This document shows, one piece after another, positions 6,193 through 16,283 of a stretch of DNA of 21,416 nucleotides. Positions within the stretch are counted from its first letter, which is position 1, and the number at the start of each line of letters is the position of its first letter. Both the position numbers and the translations under genes were made by a program. The stretch is taken from contig JBPCOI010000063.1 of assembly GCA_051000395.1 (NCBI GenBank), positions 1 through 21,416 of the forward strand. Direction: 5' to 3'. The notes below the pieces were generated by a model that worked only from the letters and a program-made list of their open reading frames with translations, made no database searches and was not told where the DNA came from. The stretch comes from JBPCOI01 sp051000395 (GTDB lineage Bacteria; Actinomycetota; Actinomycetes; Mycobacteriales; Jatrophihabitantaceae).

Positions 6193-7091
6193 GCGCGCGA
6201 CAACACCTCGCGCGCCAGGTTGCGATAGGCGATCGCGCCTGCCGACATCGGGGCCCAGGTCGTGATTGGCTCTCCCGCCACCGTCGTCTCCGGGAAGCGC
6301 ACCGTGCGGGAGATGACGGTGTCGAACACCGCGTCGCCGAACGCCTCGACGACCCGCGCGAAGACCTCCCGGCCGTGCAGCGTCCGGCCGTCGTACATCG
6401 TGGCCAGGATGCCGTCCAACTTCAGTCCGGGGTTGAGGCGTTCACGCACCTTGTCGACGGTTTCGATCAGCAGCGCGACACCGCGAAGGCTGAAGAACTC
6501 GCACTCCAACGGCACGATCACGCCGTGCGCCGCGGTGAGTGCGTTGACGGTGAGCAGCCCGAGGGAGGGCTGGCAGTCGATCAGGACGTAGTCGTAGTCC
6601 TCGCTCGCCGGCGCGAGCACGCGGGCGAGGGTCTGCTCGCGGGCCACCTCACCGACCAGCTGTACCTCCGCCGCGGACAGGTCGATATTGCTCGGCAGCA
6701 GGTCCATCCCGGGGACGCTCGTCTTGAGCAGGACGTCGTCGACGTTGAGGCCGCGCTCCATCAGCAGGTTGTAGGCGGTGCGATCAAGCTGGTGCGGTGC
6801 GATGCCGAGACCGACCGACAACGCGCCCTGCGGGTCGAAGTCGACGAGCAGCACCCGCCTGCCGAACTCCGCGAGCGCGGCGCCGAGGTTGATCGTGGAG
6901 GTGGTCTTGCCCACCCCGCCCTTCTGGTTGCACAGCGCGATGATGCGAGCCGGACCGTGGTGCTCGAGCGGCACCGGGTCGGGAATCTCACGCTTGACGC
7001 GGGCAACCGCCGGATCCGCCGACTTGCCCTGCTCGACGGAGAACAGCTGGCCGGAATCCGACTCGCCGTCGTGACTTGTCGACATAGACAT
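6189..7091 (-). CDS. parA: ParA/Soj-family chromosome-partitioning ATPase
   Basis: 300 residues from ATG 7091. The deviant Walker A motif is KGGVGKTT at 57-64 (both lysines present), followed by VDFDPQGALS. The aspartate in VLIDCQPSLGLLT and VPLECEFFSLRG complete the MinD/ParA fold. ParA ATPases dimerise on DNA with ATP and are driven by a partner that binds centromere DNA. The N-terminal 45 residues are a polar tail. TTG at 7097 is an alternative start, five bases after GAGGGG. This looks like the orphan ParA found next to scpA in Actinobacteria (Rv1708 in M. tuberculosis), not the parAB pair near oriC. It begins its own transcription unit: the 105-base gap to xerD carries a promoter-like element shared with the SCP2 gene. 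Confidence 0.92.
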   Translation of the reverse strand: MSMSTSHDGESDSGQLFSVEQGKSADPAVARVKREIPDPVPLEHHGPARIIALCNQKGGVGKTTSTINLGAALAEFGRRVLLVDFDPQGALSVGLGIAPHQLDRTAYNLLMERGLNVDDVLLKTSVPGMDLLPSNIDLSAAEVQLVGEVAREQTLARVLAPASEDYDYVLIDCQPSLGLLTVNALTAAHGVIVPLECEFFSLRGVALLIETVDKVRERLNPGLKLDGILATMYDGRTLHGREVFARVVEAFGDAVFDTVISRTVRFPETTVAGEPITTWAPMSAGAIAYRNLAREVLSRA

Positions 7092-7134
7092 AAACAACTG
7101 TGCCCCTCTGCCGCTCGGTCACGGCTGCCGTCCG

Positions 7135-7152
7135 GACGCGACGCTACCTCAG
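7135..7152 (-). promoter_or_regulatory. 18-base promoter-like element upstream of parA
   Basis: CTGAGGTAGCGTCGCGTC on the minus strand contains TAGCGT, which fits the TAnnnT -10 form, and lies 43 bases before the parA ATG. The identical 18 bases occur upstream of the SCP2 gene (16716-16733), in the same orientation relative to that gene. No TTGACA-like -35 is evident at either place. Confidence 0.55.
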
Positions 7153-7202
7153 CGCGCCGACGGTGACGACCGGCCCCCGGCGCGTCCCGGACGCGTGCCG
7201 GC

Positions 7203-8147
7203 TCAGCCGCGGGCGCGCGGGTGCGCGGTGGCGTAGACCTCGCGCAGCCGCTCGACGGTGACCAGCGTGTAGATCTGCGTCGTCGTCACCGAGGCGTGGC
7301 CCAGCAGTTCCTGCACTACGCGGACGTCCGCGCCGCCGTCCATCAGGTGGGTGGCGAACGAGTGCCGCAGGGTGTGCGGCGAGACTCCGGCGGCCAGGCC
7401 AGCCCGCTCGGCGGCGACCCGCAGCACGATCCACGCCGATTGCCGCGACAGTGGACCGCCGCGGGAGTTCAGGAAGAGCAGCGGCGATCCGCGGCCCCCC
7501 GCGGCCAGGGCGGGGCGAACCTGCACCAGGTAGGCCTGCACTGCCCGGGCCGCGAACGATCCCAGCGGAACGCGGCGCTGCTTGCCGCCCTTGCCCGACA
7601 GCAGCACCGTGCGCTCGGCGAGCTCGACGTCGTCGACGGCCAGGCCGACGGCCTCGGAGATGCGTGCCCCCGTCCCGTAGAGCACTTCGAGCAATGCCCG
7701 GTCGCGCACGGCGAGCGGGGTCTGGGCGTAGCCCGCCGCGTCCAGCAGCCGTTCGACGTCCTCCACCGTGATCGCCTTCGGCAACCGCCGGGCGGGCGTG
7801 GGCGGGCGCACCTCGCGAGCGACGTCGACGTCCACCAGCCCGTCACGCAGCGCGAAGCGGTGCAGGCCGCGCACCGCGACGACGGCGCGAGTCGCGGACG
7901 TCGCCGACAGCGGGCGGTGATCCGGGTTGCCCTCGCGCAGGTAGGCGAGGAACCCGCCTACTGCTGCAGTGCTCACCGCGTCGATCGCGCCCACGCCACG
8001 GCCCTCGAGGTATTCCAGGTAGCGGTTCAGGTCGCGCCGGTAGGACGACAGCGTGTTGGCGGCAACTCCGCGCTCGACGGCAAGGTGATCGAGGTAGGCC
8101 CGCACCACGGCTTGCGGCGCCAGCCGGCGTGCCGTGGGTAACGACAC
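7203..8147 (-). CDS. xerD: Tyrosine recombinase XerD
   Basis: 314 residues from GTG 8147. XerD with XerC resolves chromosome dimers at dif sites. The N-terminal SAM-like core-binding domain (AYLDHLAVERGVAANTLSSY) precedes the catalytic domain. Catalytic residues are all present: R162 in GTGARISE, K186 in SGKGGKQRR, H258 and R261 in SPHTLRHSFATHL, H284 in LLGHASVTTTQIYT, and the nucleophile Y293. The frame extends 25 codons further upstream inside the NUDIX gene, but the GTG two bases after that gene's TAG gives the usual XerD length. The position after pyrG-NUDIX matches the M. tuberculosis order (Rv1699-Rv1701). A chromosomal housekeeping role is more likely than an integrase: there is no excisionase, repeat or island nearby. 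Confidence 0.94.
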   Translation of the reverse strand: MSLPTARRLAPQAVVRAYLDHLAVERGVAANTLSSYRRDLNRYLEYLEGRGVGAIDAVSTAAVGGFLAYLREGNPDHRPLSATSATRAVVAVRGLHRFALRDGLVDVDVAREVRPPTPARRLPKAITVEDVERLLDAAGYAQTPLAVRDRALLEVLYGTGARISEAVGLAVDDVELAERTVLLSGKGGKQRRVPLGSFAARAVQAYLVQVRPALAAGGRGSPLLFLNSRGGPLSRQSAWIVLRVAAERAGLAAGVSPHTLRHSFATHLMDGGADVRVVQELLGHASVTTTQIYTLVTVERLREVYATAHPRARG

Positions 8148-8149
8148 CG

Positions 8150-8757
8150 CTACCGTCCGGGCCGCGCAGGCCAGGGCGCATCGGGCGGGCGCAGGGCCGT
8201 CCAGCCGGACTCGGCGCCGCACGCGGCAGCCAGCACGCCGGCCACGGCCGCCGCGTTGGTGAGCTGGCCGGTCTGCGCGCGCCGGATGGCCTCGGACAGG
8301 GGGACCCGGGTGACGGTCATGGTGATCTCCTCGTCCTCGGGGGCGAAACGCTCGTCCTCGGCGACGTCAGACAGCCCGCGCGCGAGGTAGATGCGGATCG
8401 CCTCGTCCGACATGCCCGGCGAGGTGTGTAGGTCGAGCAGCACGTGCCACTCGTCGGCGAGGACACCGGCCTCCTCGGCGAGCTCGCGGCGGGCGGCTGC
8501 CCAGGCCGGCTCGCCGTCGACGTCGAGCAGTCCGGCCGGCAGCTCGTCGAGGCGCTCGGCAATGGGGTGCCGATACTGGTTGACGAGCAACACGCTGCCG
8601 TCCTCGTCGAGGGCGACGATCCCGACGGCACCGGGATGCTCGATCACCTCGCGCACCGCCAGCGATCCGTCGCTCATGCGCACGGTGTCGCGCCGTAGCG
8701 AGACGACGCGCCCGTCATACACCCGTTCGCAGTTCGTGACTCCGTAGTCCGACGGGC

Positions 8758-8761
<4 letters not shown>
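8150..8761 (-). CDS. NUDIX hydrolase, ADP-ribose pyrophosphatase type
   Basis: 203 residues. It is predicted to hydrolyse ADP-ribose to AMP and ribose 5-phosphate with Mg2+ or Mn2+. The Nudix box runs from GLLDVDGE (77-84) through RELAEEAG (92-99), with the catalytic REUxEE core intact. The spacing from the first G to the E is one residue longer than the textbook box. Upstream, VNQYRHPIAERLDELPAG matches the ADPRase subfamily, in which the segment before the box binds the adenosine part. It is the counterpart of Rv1700. The GTG start overlaps the pyrG stop by four bases (GTGA), so the two are translationally coupled. Confidence 0.93.
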
Positions 8762-10509
<1,748 letters not shown>

Positions 10510-10517
10510 GGAAGTCC

Positions 10518-10523
10518 ACGCTA
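10518..10523 (-). promoter_or_regulatory. Possible -10 box for leaderless pyrG mRNA
   Basis: TAGCGT on the minus strand ends eight bases before the GTG at 10509, so a start site at or next to the initiation codon is expected. The hexamer is the same as in the shared parA/SCP2 element. It would sit inside the alternative longer pyrG frame. Confidence 0.45.
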
Positions 10524-10583
10524 ACACGGTCTGCCCGGGAGGCCCGCATCCTCAGCGCGCCACGCCGGTCGACGGAGCGGCGC

Positions 10584-11495
10584 TCAGCTCGAGGGGCTGG
10601 GGAACAGCGCGTCGGCGCCCTTGCCGGTGCCGTACTGCCCGACCTGCGACTTCGCGATCCCGGCCACCGCCAGCACCGTGGACACCTGGCCGAACGAGCT
10701 GTCGGCGTTGTCGATCGTGGACACCGTGCTCCGGCTCGAGTTGGCGCGCACCAAGCCCACGATGCCGCCCGCGTTCGCCGAGCCGCTGTCGCCGGCCACG
10801 ACGACCCGGCCGCCGGCCGACTGCAGTGCGGTCACCAGGTCCAGCTCGCTCTGCGCAGCGTAGGAGCCCTTGGCGAGCGAACCGTTGCCGATGACGACGA
10901 CGGTCCGCGCCGGCGCGATGCCCTGCGGATCAGAGTTGATCATGTGAAGCCCGGAGAAGCCGCTCAGCACGGTCTTCAGGTCGCTCGCCTGCCCGCGTCC
11001 GGTCAGCACGTAGGCGAGCAACGCCCCACCCAGCTGACCCGGGTCGCTGGTCACCGGAAGGGTCTGACCGATCGGGTGCGCCGCGGTGGCAAGCGAGTCG
11101 ATGCTGGCCCCCCGCGCGGAGTCGATGTAGTCCGGTGCGAGCTCCAGCCGTCCGGTGAGCTGCGCACCGGCGGCGGTGAGCTGAGCGGCGATCCCGTCCT
11201 GGATGCCTGTCGTCGCTCCGGGCATCCCGACGATGAGGATCTTCGTCGACTTGAGCGTCCCGCTGACCAACTGCGCACCGAAGGTCGAGGCGAACTGCCC
11301 GGCGTTGTCGAGCTGACTCTGCAACGCCTTCACCTGTGTCGCGTACTGGTCGCGTTCGCCCTTGACGGTGTTCACCTGCTTGCGCAGGTCTGTCGTCACC
11401 GGGCCGTTGAGCGCCGTGGTGCCGACGACGATGCCGAGAGCGAGGGCGAGGAAGACGGCGACGATCGAGACGACATGGTAACGGAAGGAGATCAC
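10584..11495 (-). CDS. SteB/MctB-like membrane-anchored envelope protein
   Basis: 303 residues. Residues 1-5 (MISFR) are followed by one hydrophobic helix (about 6-28, YHVVSIVAVFLALALGIVVG). Then come a coiled coil (about 36-66, LRKQVNTVKGERDQYATQVK) and a large domain containing LVVPGA-like strands (KILIVGMPGA, RTVVVIGNGS, GGRVVVAGDSGS). This is the family of M. tuberculosis Rv1698, reported as the copper-efflux factor MctB, and of corynebacterial SteB, reported to act with SteA in cell division and envelope integrity. The GTG start overlaps the steA stop as GTGA, as expected for a stoichiometric pair. No cleavable signal peptide is evident; the protein is probably anchored by its N-terminus. 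No metal-binding cluster of Cys, His or Met stands out, so I favour the SteB role over copper transport. Confidence 0.85.
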   Translation of the reverse strand: MISFRYHVVSIVAVFLALALGIVVGTTALNGPVTTDLRKQVNTVKGERDQYATQVKALQSQLDNAGQFASTFGAQLVSGTLKSTKILIVGMPGATTGIQDGIAAQLTAAGAQLTGRLELAPDYIDSARGASIDSLATAAHPIGQTLPVTSDPGQLGGALLAYVLTGRGQASDLKTVLSGFSGLHMINSDPQGIAPARTVVVIGNGSLAKGSYAAQSELDLVTALQSAGGRVVVAGDSGSANAGGIVGLVRANSSRSTVSTIDNADSSFGQVSTVLAVAGIAKSQVGQYGTGKGADALFPSPSS

Positions 11496-12670
11496 GAGAA
11501 CTGGTCCTGTACCCAGCCGATGAAGTGGTTCCAGCTGTGGTCGAAGTTGGTGAGATAGGTGCGCCCGGCCTCGGAGATGGCCAGCGCGGCGATGATCGCG
11601 ACGAGCGCAGCGAGGACGAGCAGTAGCAGGGCACCGGCCGAGATGCGGTTGCGATAGACCCGGGCGACGCCCTTGGCGTCGACCAGCTTGCCGCCGACGC
11701 GCAGGCGGGTGAGGAACGTCGAGGCCATTCCGGCGCGTCCCTTGTCGAGGAACTCCGCGAGCGTCGCGTGGGTGCCCACGGCGACGATCAGCTCGGCGCC
11801 CTTCTCGTCGGCCAGCAGCATCGCGATGTCCTCGCTGGTGCCCGAGGTCGGGAAGTTCACCGTCTCGATGCCGAGGTCCTGTACCCGCGCCAGACCGGGG
11901 GCCCGGCCGTTCGGGTAGACGTGCACGACGACCTCGGCGCCGCCGGCGAGGGCGGTGTCGGACACGGCGTCCATGTCGCCGACGATCAGGTCCGGCTGGT
12001 AACCGGCCTCGACCAGCGCGTCGGCCCCGCCGTCCACTCCGATCAGCACCGGCTTGAATTCGGCGATGTAGTGCTTGAGCGATTTCAGGTCCGCGACGTG
12101 GTCGTAGCCCCGGACGACGACGACCGCGTGCCGGCCCGCGACCTTCGTGCGGATGTCCGGGACGCCCACCCCGTCCAGCAGCAATTCGCGCTCGCGACTC
12201 ATGTACTCCGAGGTGTTCACCGCGAACGCCTCGAGCTGGGCGGACAGGCCGGACTTGGCCTCGATCATCAGCTCGGCGATGGTGCCGGCGTCCTGCGGGG
12301 TACCGCGCGCGACCGCGGACTCGCCGACGTAGACGGTGTCGCCCGCGAGCCGGACCTTCGTGCCCTCCTTGACAGCTGCGAAGACCTCGCTGCCTACGTT
12401 GTCCAGCAGCAGGATGCCGCTGGCGACGATGAGGTCGGGACCGAGATTCGGATAGCGGCCGGAGATGCTCGGCTGGGCGTTGACGACAGCCACTGGGCGG
12501 GCGGCGACGAGGGTCTCGGCAGAGATCCGATCGAGGTCCACGTGGTCGATGACCGCGATGTCACCCGGGTTGAGACGGGCCGCCAGTCTGGTGGTCCGGC
12601 GATCGAGCCGGGCGACCCCGCTGACGCCGGGCAGAGCGTCCGAGCGGCGTCGCAGAGTTGCAAGCTTCAT
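11492..12670 (-). CDS. steA: SteA-like cytokinetic protein (thiamin pyrophosphokinase-like fold)
   Basis: 392 residues from ATG 12670. It is the homologue of Rv1697 and corynebacterial SteA, a division-associated protein with a domain distantly like thiamin pyrophosphokinase. Visible are LNPGDIAVIDHVDLDR, GRYPNLGPDLIVASGI and the conserved centre RHAVVVVRGYDHVADLKSL. Further on are PVLIGVDGGADALVEAGYQPDLIVGDMDAVSD and TSEDIAMLLAD. A single transmembrane helix (about 343-366) and a short C-terminal tail end the protein, so it is anchored from the C-terminus while SteB is anchored from its N-terminus. Starts at 12694 (TTG) and 12688 (GTG) are possible, but the ATG gives the usual length. It follows recN by 51 bases and overlaps steB by four. 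Confidence 0.9.
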   Translation of the reverse strand: MKLATLRRRSDALPGVSGVARLDRRTTRLAARLNPGDIAVIDHVDLDRISAETLVAARPVAVVNAQPSISGRYPNLGPDLIVASGILLLDNVGSEVFAAVKEGTKVRLAGDTVYVGESAVARGTPQDAGTIAELMIEAKSGLSAQLEAFAVNTSEYMSRERELLLDGVGVPDIRTKVAGRHAVVVVRGYDHVADLKSLKHYIAEFKPVLIGVDGGADALVEAGYQPDLIVGDMDAVSDTALAGGAEVVVHVYPNGRAPGLARVQDLGIETVNFPTSGTSEDIAMLLADEKGAELIVAVGTHATLAEFLDKGRAGMASTFLTRLRVGGKLVDAKGVARVYRNRISAGALLLLVLAALVAIIAALAISEAGRTYLTNFDHSWNHFIGWVQDQFS

Positions 12671-12721
12671 AGCGGTCAATGGTGCCACCCGCAACCGGAC
12701 GAGCCGGCGTTCGCCACGCGG

Positions 12722-14527
12722 TCACGACCGGGATTTCACAGCCTTACGGCGCCGATTCGGTACCGGTCGCGGTTCCGGGACGGGCTGGTCCCGTGCGGCA
12801 TTGGCCAGCAGTTCGGCAGCGTGCTCGAGCGCCGTGGCCGACCCGGAACCGGCCAGCATGCGAGCAAGTTCGCTCACCCGGTCGGCGCCCGAGACGGTGC
12901 GCACATCGCTTGCGGTGACGCTGCGCTCGCCGGCGACCGGCTTGTCGACGACGACGTGCCGCTCGGCGTAGGCGGCGACCTGCGCGAGATGCGTGACGAC
13001 GATGACCTGCCGGTCACGCGCGAGGCGAGCCAGCCGGCGTCCCACCTCCACCGCGGCTCGACCGCCCACCCCGGCGTCGATCTCATCGAAGACCATGATG
13101 GGCACCGGGTCGCTCGCGGCCAGGCAGACTTCGAGGGCGAGCATCACCCGCGACAGCTCCCCGCCGGACGCGCCGCGGGCGACGGCCAGCGCGGGCGCGT
13201 CCGGCCGCGGCCGCAGCAGGAACACCACCTCGTCGGTTCCCTCCGCCGTGACGGCAAGCTCGGTTCCCCCGATCACCAGTCGCGGTGCCCCGGCGGTCAT
13301 CGGGTGCGGTCGGACCTCGATCGTCATCCGGGCGCCCGGCATGGCCAGGCCGCTCAGCTCGGCCGTCACCGCGTTCGCCAGCTCTGCTGCCGCCGCGTGC
13401 CGGGTCGCCGAGATCTGGGTGGCGAGCGCCGCGGTGCGTTCGGCCGCAGCGTCGCGGCGAGCGACGAGCGCAGCCATGGCTTCGCCGGACACGTCGATCG
13501 TCGCGAGCCGTTGCTGCGCGTCGGCAGCCCAGCGCAGGACGCTGTCGAGATCGGCCGCGGGAGCGTACTTGCGCACCAGCCCGGCAAGCACCGCCCGCCG
13601 ATGTTGCACCTGTTCCAGGCGCGCCGGGTCCGCGTCGAGCTGATCGGCGCACGCCCCGAGTTCCGCGCCGAGATCCTCGGCCAGGGTAGACAGCTCCGTG
13701 ACCCGCTCGGCCAGACTGTCGAGCTGCGGGTCGGCACCGGACTGCTGGCCCAGCGCGCGGGCCGCCGCGCCGAGCAGGCCGGTGACGTCGGCGGCGTCGG
13801 CCATCGGCGTGTCGGCATTGCCGAGCAGGACGTCGTGCGCGAACCGCGCGGCCAGACGCAGCCCGTCGGCATGGGCCAGCCGCACGGCGAGTGCGTTCAG
13901 CGCGACGTCCTCACCCGGCTCGGGTGCGGCCGTCTCGATCTCGGCGATCCCGTGGCTGAGCAGTTCGGCTTCGCGGCGCAGCTCCGCGCCCTTCTCGGTG
14001 CGCTCGCGCAGCGTCCGGTCCGCCGCGCGCCAGCTCGCGTAGCTGGTCGCGAACCCGCTCAGGTCCAGCTGCGCGAAACGGTCGAGGGCAGCGCGTTGCT
14101 CCGCGGGACGGGTCAGGCGCTGCTGGTCGGCCTGGCCGTGCATTGCGAGCAGCCCTTCGGCGAGCGCCGCCAGTACAGCGACCGGCACGGCCGCGCCGCC
14201 GACGTGCGCCCGGGAGCGTCCCGCTGCCGTCACGGTCCGGCGTAGCACCAGCCCGGTGCCATCATCGAGTTCGCCGCCGGCCTCCCGGACCCGCTCGGCG
14301 CTAGGCGACTGCGCCTCGATCTCCAGGCTGCCCTCGACGCTCGCCTGCTCGACGCCGGCGCGGACGCGGGCCACGTCGGCGCGTGCGCCGAACAGCAGCA
14401 GCAGGCCGGTGACGACCATCGTCTTGCCGGCGCCGGTCTCCCCGGTCACGACGGTGAGCCCGGGGCCGAGCGGCAGCACGGCCTCCTCGATCACACCCAA
14501 CCCGCGGATGCGCAGCTCTTCGAGCAT
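12722..14527 (-). CDS. recN: DNA repair protein RecN
   Basis: 601 residues. RecN is an SMC-like ATPase that acts early in double-strand-break repair. Walker A GETGAGKT is at 29-36. A long helical coiled-coil middle (about 150-370) follows. The ABC signature GASGGELSRVMLALE is near 452-466 and Walker B IMVFDEIDAGVGG near 477-489, with the H-loop in VIVVTHLAQVAAYAE. The C-terminal 20 residues are basic (RRRKAVKSRS). A GTG at 14536 would give a GTGA overlap with nadK, but the ATG at 14527 has GGAG eight bases upstream and fits the usual MLEELRIRGLG start. The order tlyA-nadK-recN is conserved in Actinobacteria. Confidence 0.96.
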   Translation of the reverse strand: MLEELRIRGLGVIEEAVLPLGPGLTVVTGETGAGKTMVVTGLLLLFGARADVARVRAGVEQASVEGSLEIEAQSPSAERVREAGGELDDGTGLVLRRTVTAAGRSRAHVGGAAVPVAVLAALAEGLLAMHGQADQQRLTRPAEQRAALDRFAQLDLSGFATSYASWRAADRTLRERTEKGAELRREAELLSHGIAEIETAAPEPGEDVALNALAVRLAHADGLRLAARFAHDVLLGNADTPMADAADVTGLLGAAARALGQQSGADPQLDSLAERVTELSTLAEDLGAELGACADQLDADPARLEQVQHRRAVLAGLVRKYAPAADLDSVLRWAADAQQRLATIDVSGEAMAALVARRDAAAERTAALATQISATRHAAAAELANAVTAELSGLAMPGARMTIEVRPHPMTAGAPRLVIGGTELAVTAEGTDEVVFLLRPRPDAPALAVARGASGGELSRVMLALEVCLAASDPVPIMVFDEIDAGVGGRAAVEVGRRLARLARDRQVIVVTHLAQVAAYAERHVVVDKPVAGERSVTASDVRTVSGADRVSELARMLAGSGSATALEHAAELLANAARDQPVPEPRPVPNRRRKAVKSRS

Positions 14528-14532
14528 CGCGC

Positions 14533-15441
14533 TCACTCCGCGACGAGGTCGTCCGCCAGCGGCGGGGCAGCGTCGCGAAAGCTGCGCACCGGCAGCTGGA
14601 ACTTGGTAACCAGCCGGTCGGCGAAGCTCCAGTTGCCGACCCGGGCGATGCGCACGGGCTGCACCCCGCGGCGCAGGCGCACCCGCGCGCCCGGCGGGAC
14701 GGCGATCGAGCGGCGTCCGTCGCAGCTGAGCACGCCGGCGTGGCCCTCACTCTGCAGGTCGATGTCGACCGTCGAGCCTGGCGCCACCACGATCGGCCGG
14801 CTGAACAGGGCGTGCGCCGCGTTCGGGACGACCAGCAGGGCGTCGACGTTCGGCCACATGATCGGGCCGCCGGCAGAGAACGCGTAGGCGGTGGAACCGG
14901 TCGGCGTCGAGCAGAGCAACCCGTCACAGCCGAAACGCAGCAGGGGCCGGCCGTCGACTGCCACGGCGATCTCCAACATCCGTTCGCGATTGGTGCGTTC
15001 CAGGGACGTCTCGTTGAGCGCCCAGGCGTCTGCGTGGAGCTCGCCGCCGACGTGCACCTCGGCGTCGACGGTCACCCGCTCCTCGACGACGTAGTCGGAC
15101 TCGACGATCGCCTGTACCGTGCCGGCCAGGGCCTGCGGCTCGGCCTCGGCCAGGAATCCGACGTGCCCGAGATTGACGCCGAGCATCGGCACGCCCGGTG
15201 GCCGCGCCAGCTCCGCCGCCCGCAGGAACGTCCCGTCGCCGCCGAGCACGAGCACCAGCTCGGTGTCGAAGGCTGCGCGATCGGGCGCGACGACCGTGAC
15301 GCCGGCGGCCGAGCCGTCCGGCGCCTCGTCGGCGAGCATCCGGACCTCGAAGCCGGCAGACCGAAGTTGCGTGATCGCTTGCGTCGCGAGAGCCGTGATC
15401 TGGTGCCGGGACGTGTGCGCGACGAGCAACACCGATCTCAT
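14533..15441 (-). CDS. nadK: NAD kinase
   Basis: 302 residues. It phosphorylates NAD to NADP with ATP or polyphosphate. The GGDG motif is at 67-70 (VLVLGGDGTFLRAAE), the NE motif at 143-144 (ALNETSLER), and the third conserved block CDGLLCSTPTGSTAYAFSAGG at 172-192. GVNLGHVGFLAE is also typical. The length is normal. The ATG at 15441 overlaps the tlyA stop as ATGA, giving tight coupling. The gene is flanked by tlyA and recN as in M. tuberculosis (Rv1694-Rv1696). Confidence 0.97.
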   Translation of the reverse strand: MRSVLLVAHTSRHQITALATQAITQLRSAGFEVRMLADEAPDGSAAGVTVVAPDRAAFDTELVLVLGGDGTFLRAAELARPPGVPMLGVNLGHVGFLAEAEPQALAGTVQAIVESDYVVEERVTVDAEVHVGGELHADAWALNETSLERTNRERMLEIAVAVDGRPLLRFGCDGLLCSTPTGSTAYAFSAGGPIMWPNVDALLVVPNAAHALFSRPIVVAPGSTVDIDLQSEGHAGVLSCDGRRSIAVPPGARVRLRRGVQPVRIARVGNWSFADRLVTKFQLPVRSFRDAAPPLADDLVAE

Positions 15442-16247
15442 TGCGCCTCCGTCGTGGTGACGATCCGGACGAGCTGTTCAGCGGTCAGCGGCCGCGCGAG
15501 CTCGCGACGCAGCCACAGGAAGAATTCCACGTTGCCCGCGGGGCCGGCCAGCGGGCTGCGCACGACGCCGGCAACCTGCCAGCCGAGCCTCCCGGCCGCG
15601 TCCGCGACCGCGACGACCGCCTCGGCGCGAAGCGCCGGTTCGCGCACCACCCCGCCCTTGCCGAGGCGCTCTCGGCCGACCTCGAACTGGGGCTTGACCA
15701 TGGGCATCAGGTCGCCGCCGGGTTCGGTGCAGGCCGTCAGTGCCGGCAGCACGACCCGCAGCGAGATGAACGACAGGTCGGCCACGCAGAGCTGCACCGG
15801 CCCGCCGATGGCGTCCGGTTGCAACGAGCGGACGTTCGTGCGGTCCACGACGCGGACCCGGGCGTCGTTGCGCAGCTTCCAGGCGAGCTGCCCGTAGCCT
15901 ACGTCGACCGCGACCACCTGGGCCGCCCCGGCGCGAAGCAGCACGTCGGTAAAGCCGCCGGTGGAGGCGCCCGCATCGAGGCAGCGGCGTCCAGCGACCG
16001 CGATCCCGGGAAAGGCGGCGAGGGCGCCGGCAAGCTTGTGAGCACCCCGCGAGGCGTAGCCAGGATCATCGGCGTCCGGCAGCACCCGAAGCGCCGCCTC
16101 CGCGTCGATCCCCGATGCGGGCCGCTCGGCGCGCACACCCCGGACCTCGACACGTCCCGAGGTGATGAGCGCGACTGCCTGCTCGCGCGAACGCGCCAGA
16201 CCGCGCCGCACCAATTCGGCGTCGAGCCGGTGCACGCGTCTGGCCAC
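15438..16247 (-). CDS. tlyA: rRNA 2'-O-methyltransferase TlyA
   Basis: 269 residues from GTG 16247. TlyA methylates ribose 2'-OH groups in 16S and 23S rRNA in mycobacteria and affects capreomycin sensitivity there; its older name hemolysin is misleading. An N-terminal S4 domain (RRVHRLDAELVRRGLARSRE) precedes an FtsJ-like methyltransferase domain with the SAM site CLDAGASTGGFTDVLL. The K-D-K-E catalytic set can be placed at K71 (SRGAHKLAGAL), D157 (VADLSFISL), K185 (MVKPQFEVG) and E241 (GNVEFFLWL). TTG at 16253 is also in frame, but AGGAG stands seven bases before the GTG and only one before the TTG. The protein aligns closely with M. tuberculosis TlyA from its first residues. Confidence 0.96.
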   Translation of the reverse strand: MARRVHRLDAELVRRGLARSREQAVALITSGRVEVRGVRAERPASGIDAEAALRVLPDADDPGYASRGAHKLAGALAAFPGIAVAGRRCLDAGASTGGFTDVLLRAGAAQVVAVDVGYGQLAWKLRNDARVRVVDRTNVRSLQPDAIGGPVQLCVADLSFISLRVVLPALTACTEPGGDLMPMVKPQFEVGRERLGKGGVVREPALRAEAVVAVADAAGRLGWQVAGVVRSPLAGPAGNVEFFLWLRRELARPLTAEQLVRIVTTTEAQ

Positions 16248-16283
16248 GGACAAGCTCCTGCAGGTAACGGTGCGCGCGACGAT

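Noticed and set aside
7153..7202. Terminator after xerD
   Set aside because: A GCGTC/GACGC hairpin can be drawn but it is short and lacks a U-tract; GC-rich sequence gives such hairpins by chance.
7203..8147. Phage or island integrase
   Set aside because: The tyrosine recombinase sits in the conserved pyrG-NUDIX-xerD order and matches XerD length; there are no attachment-site repeats, excisionase or foreign genes.
11768..14245. 825-codon plus-strand ORF antisense to steA and recN
   Set aside because: It has no recognisable domain, and its length follows from the strong G+C bias at third positions of the two real genes on the other strand.
15438..16247. Hemolysin toxin
   Set aside because: The historic name applies to the TlyA family, but the S4 plus SAM-dependent methyltransferase architecture with an intact K-D-K-E set supports rRNA methylation.
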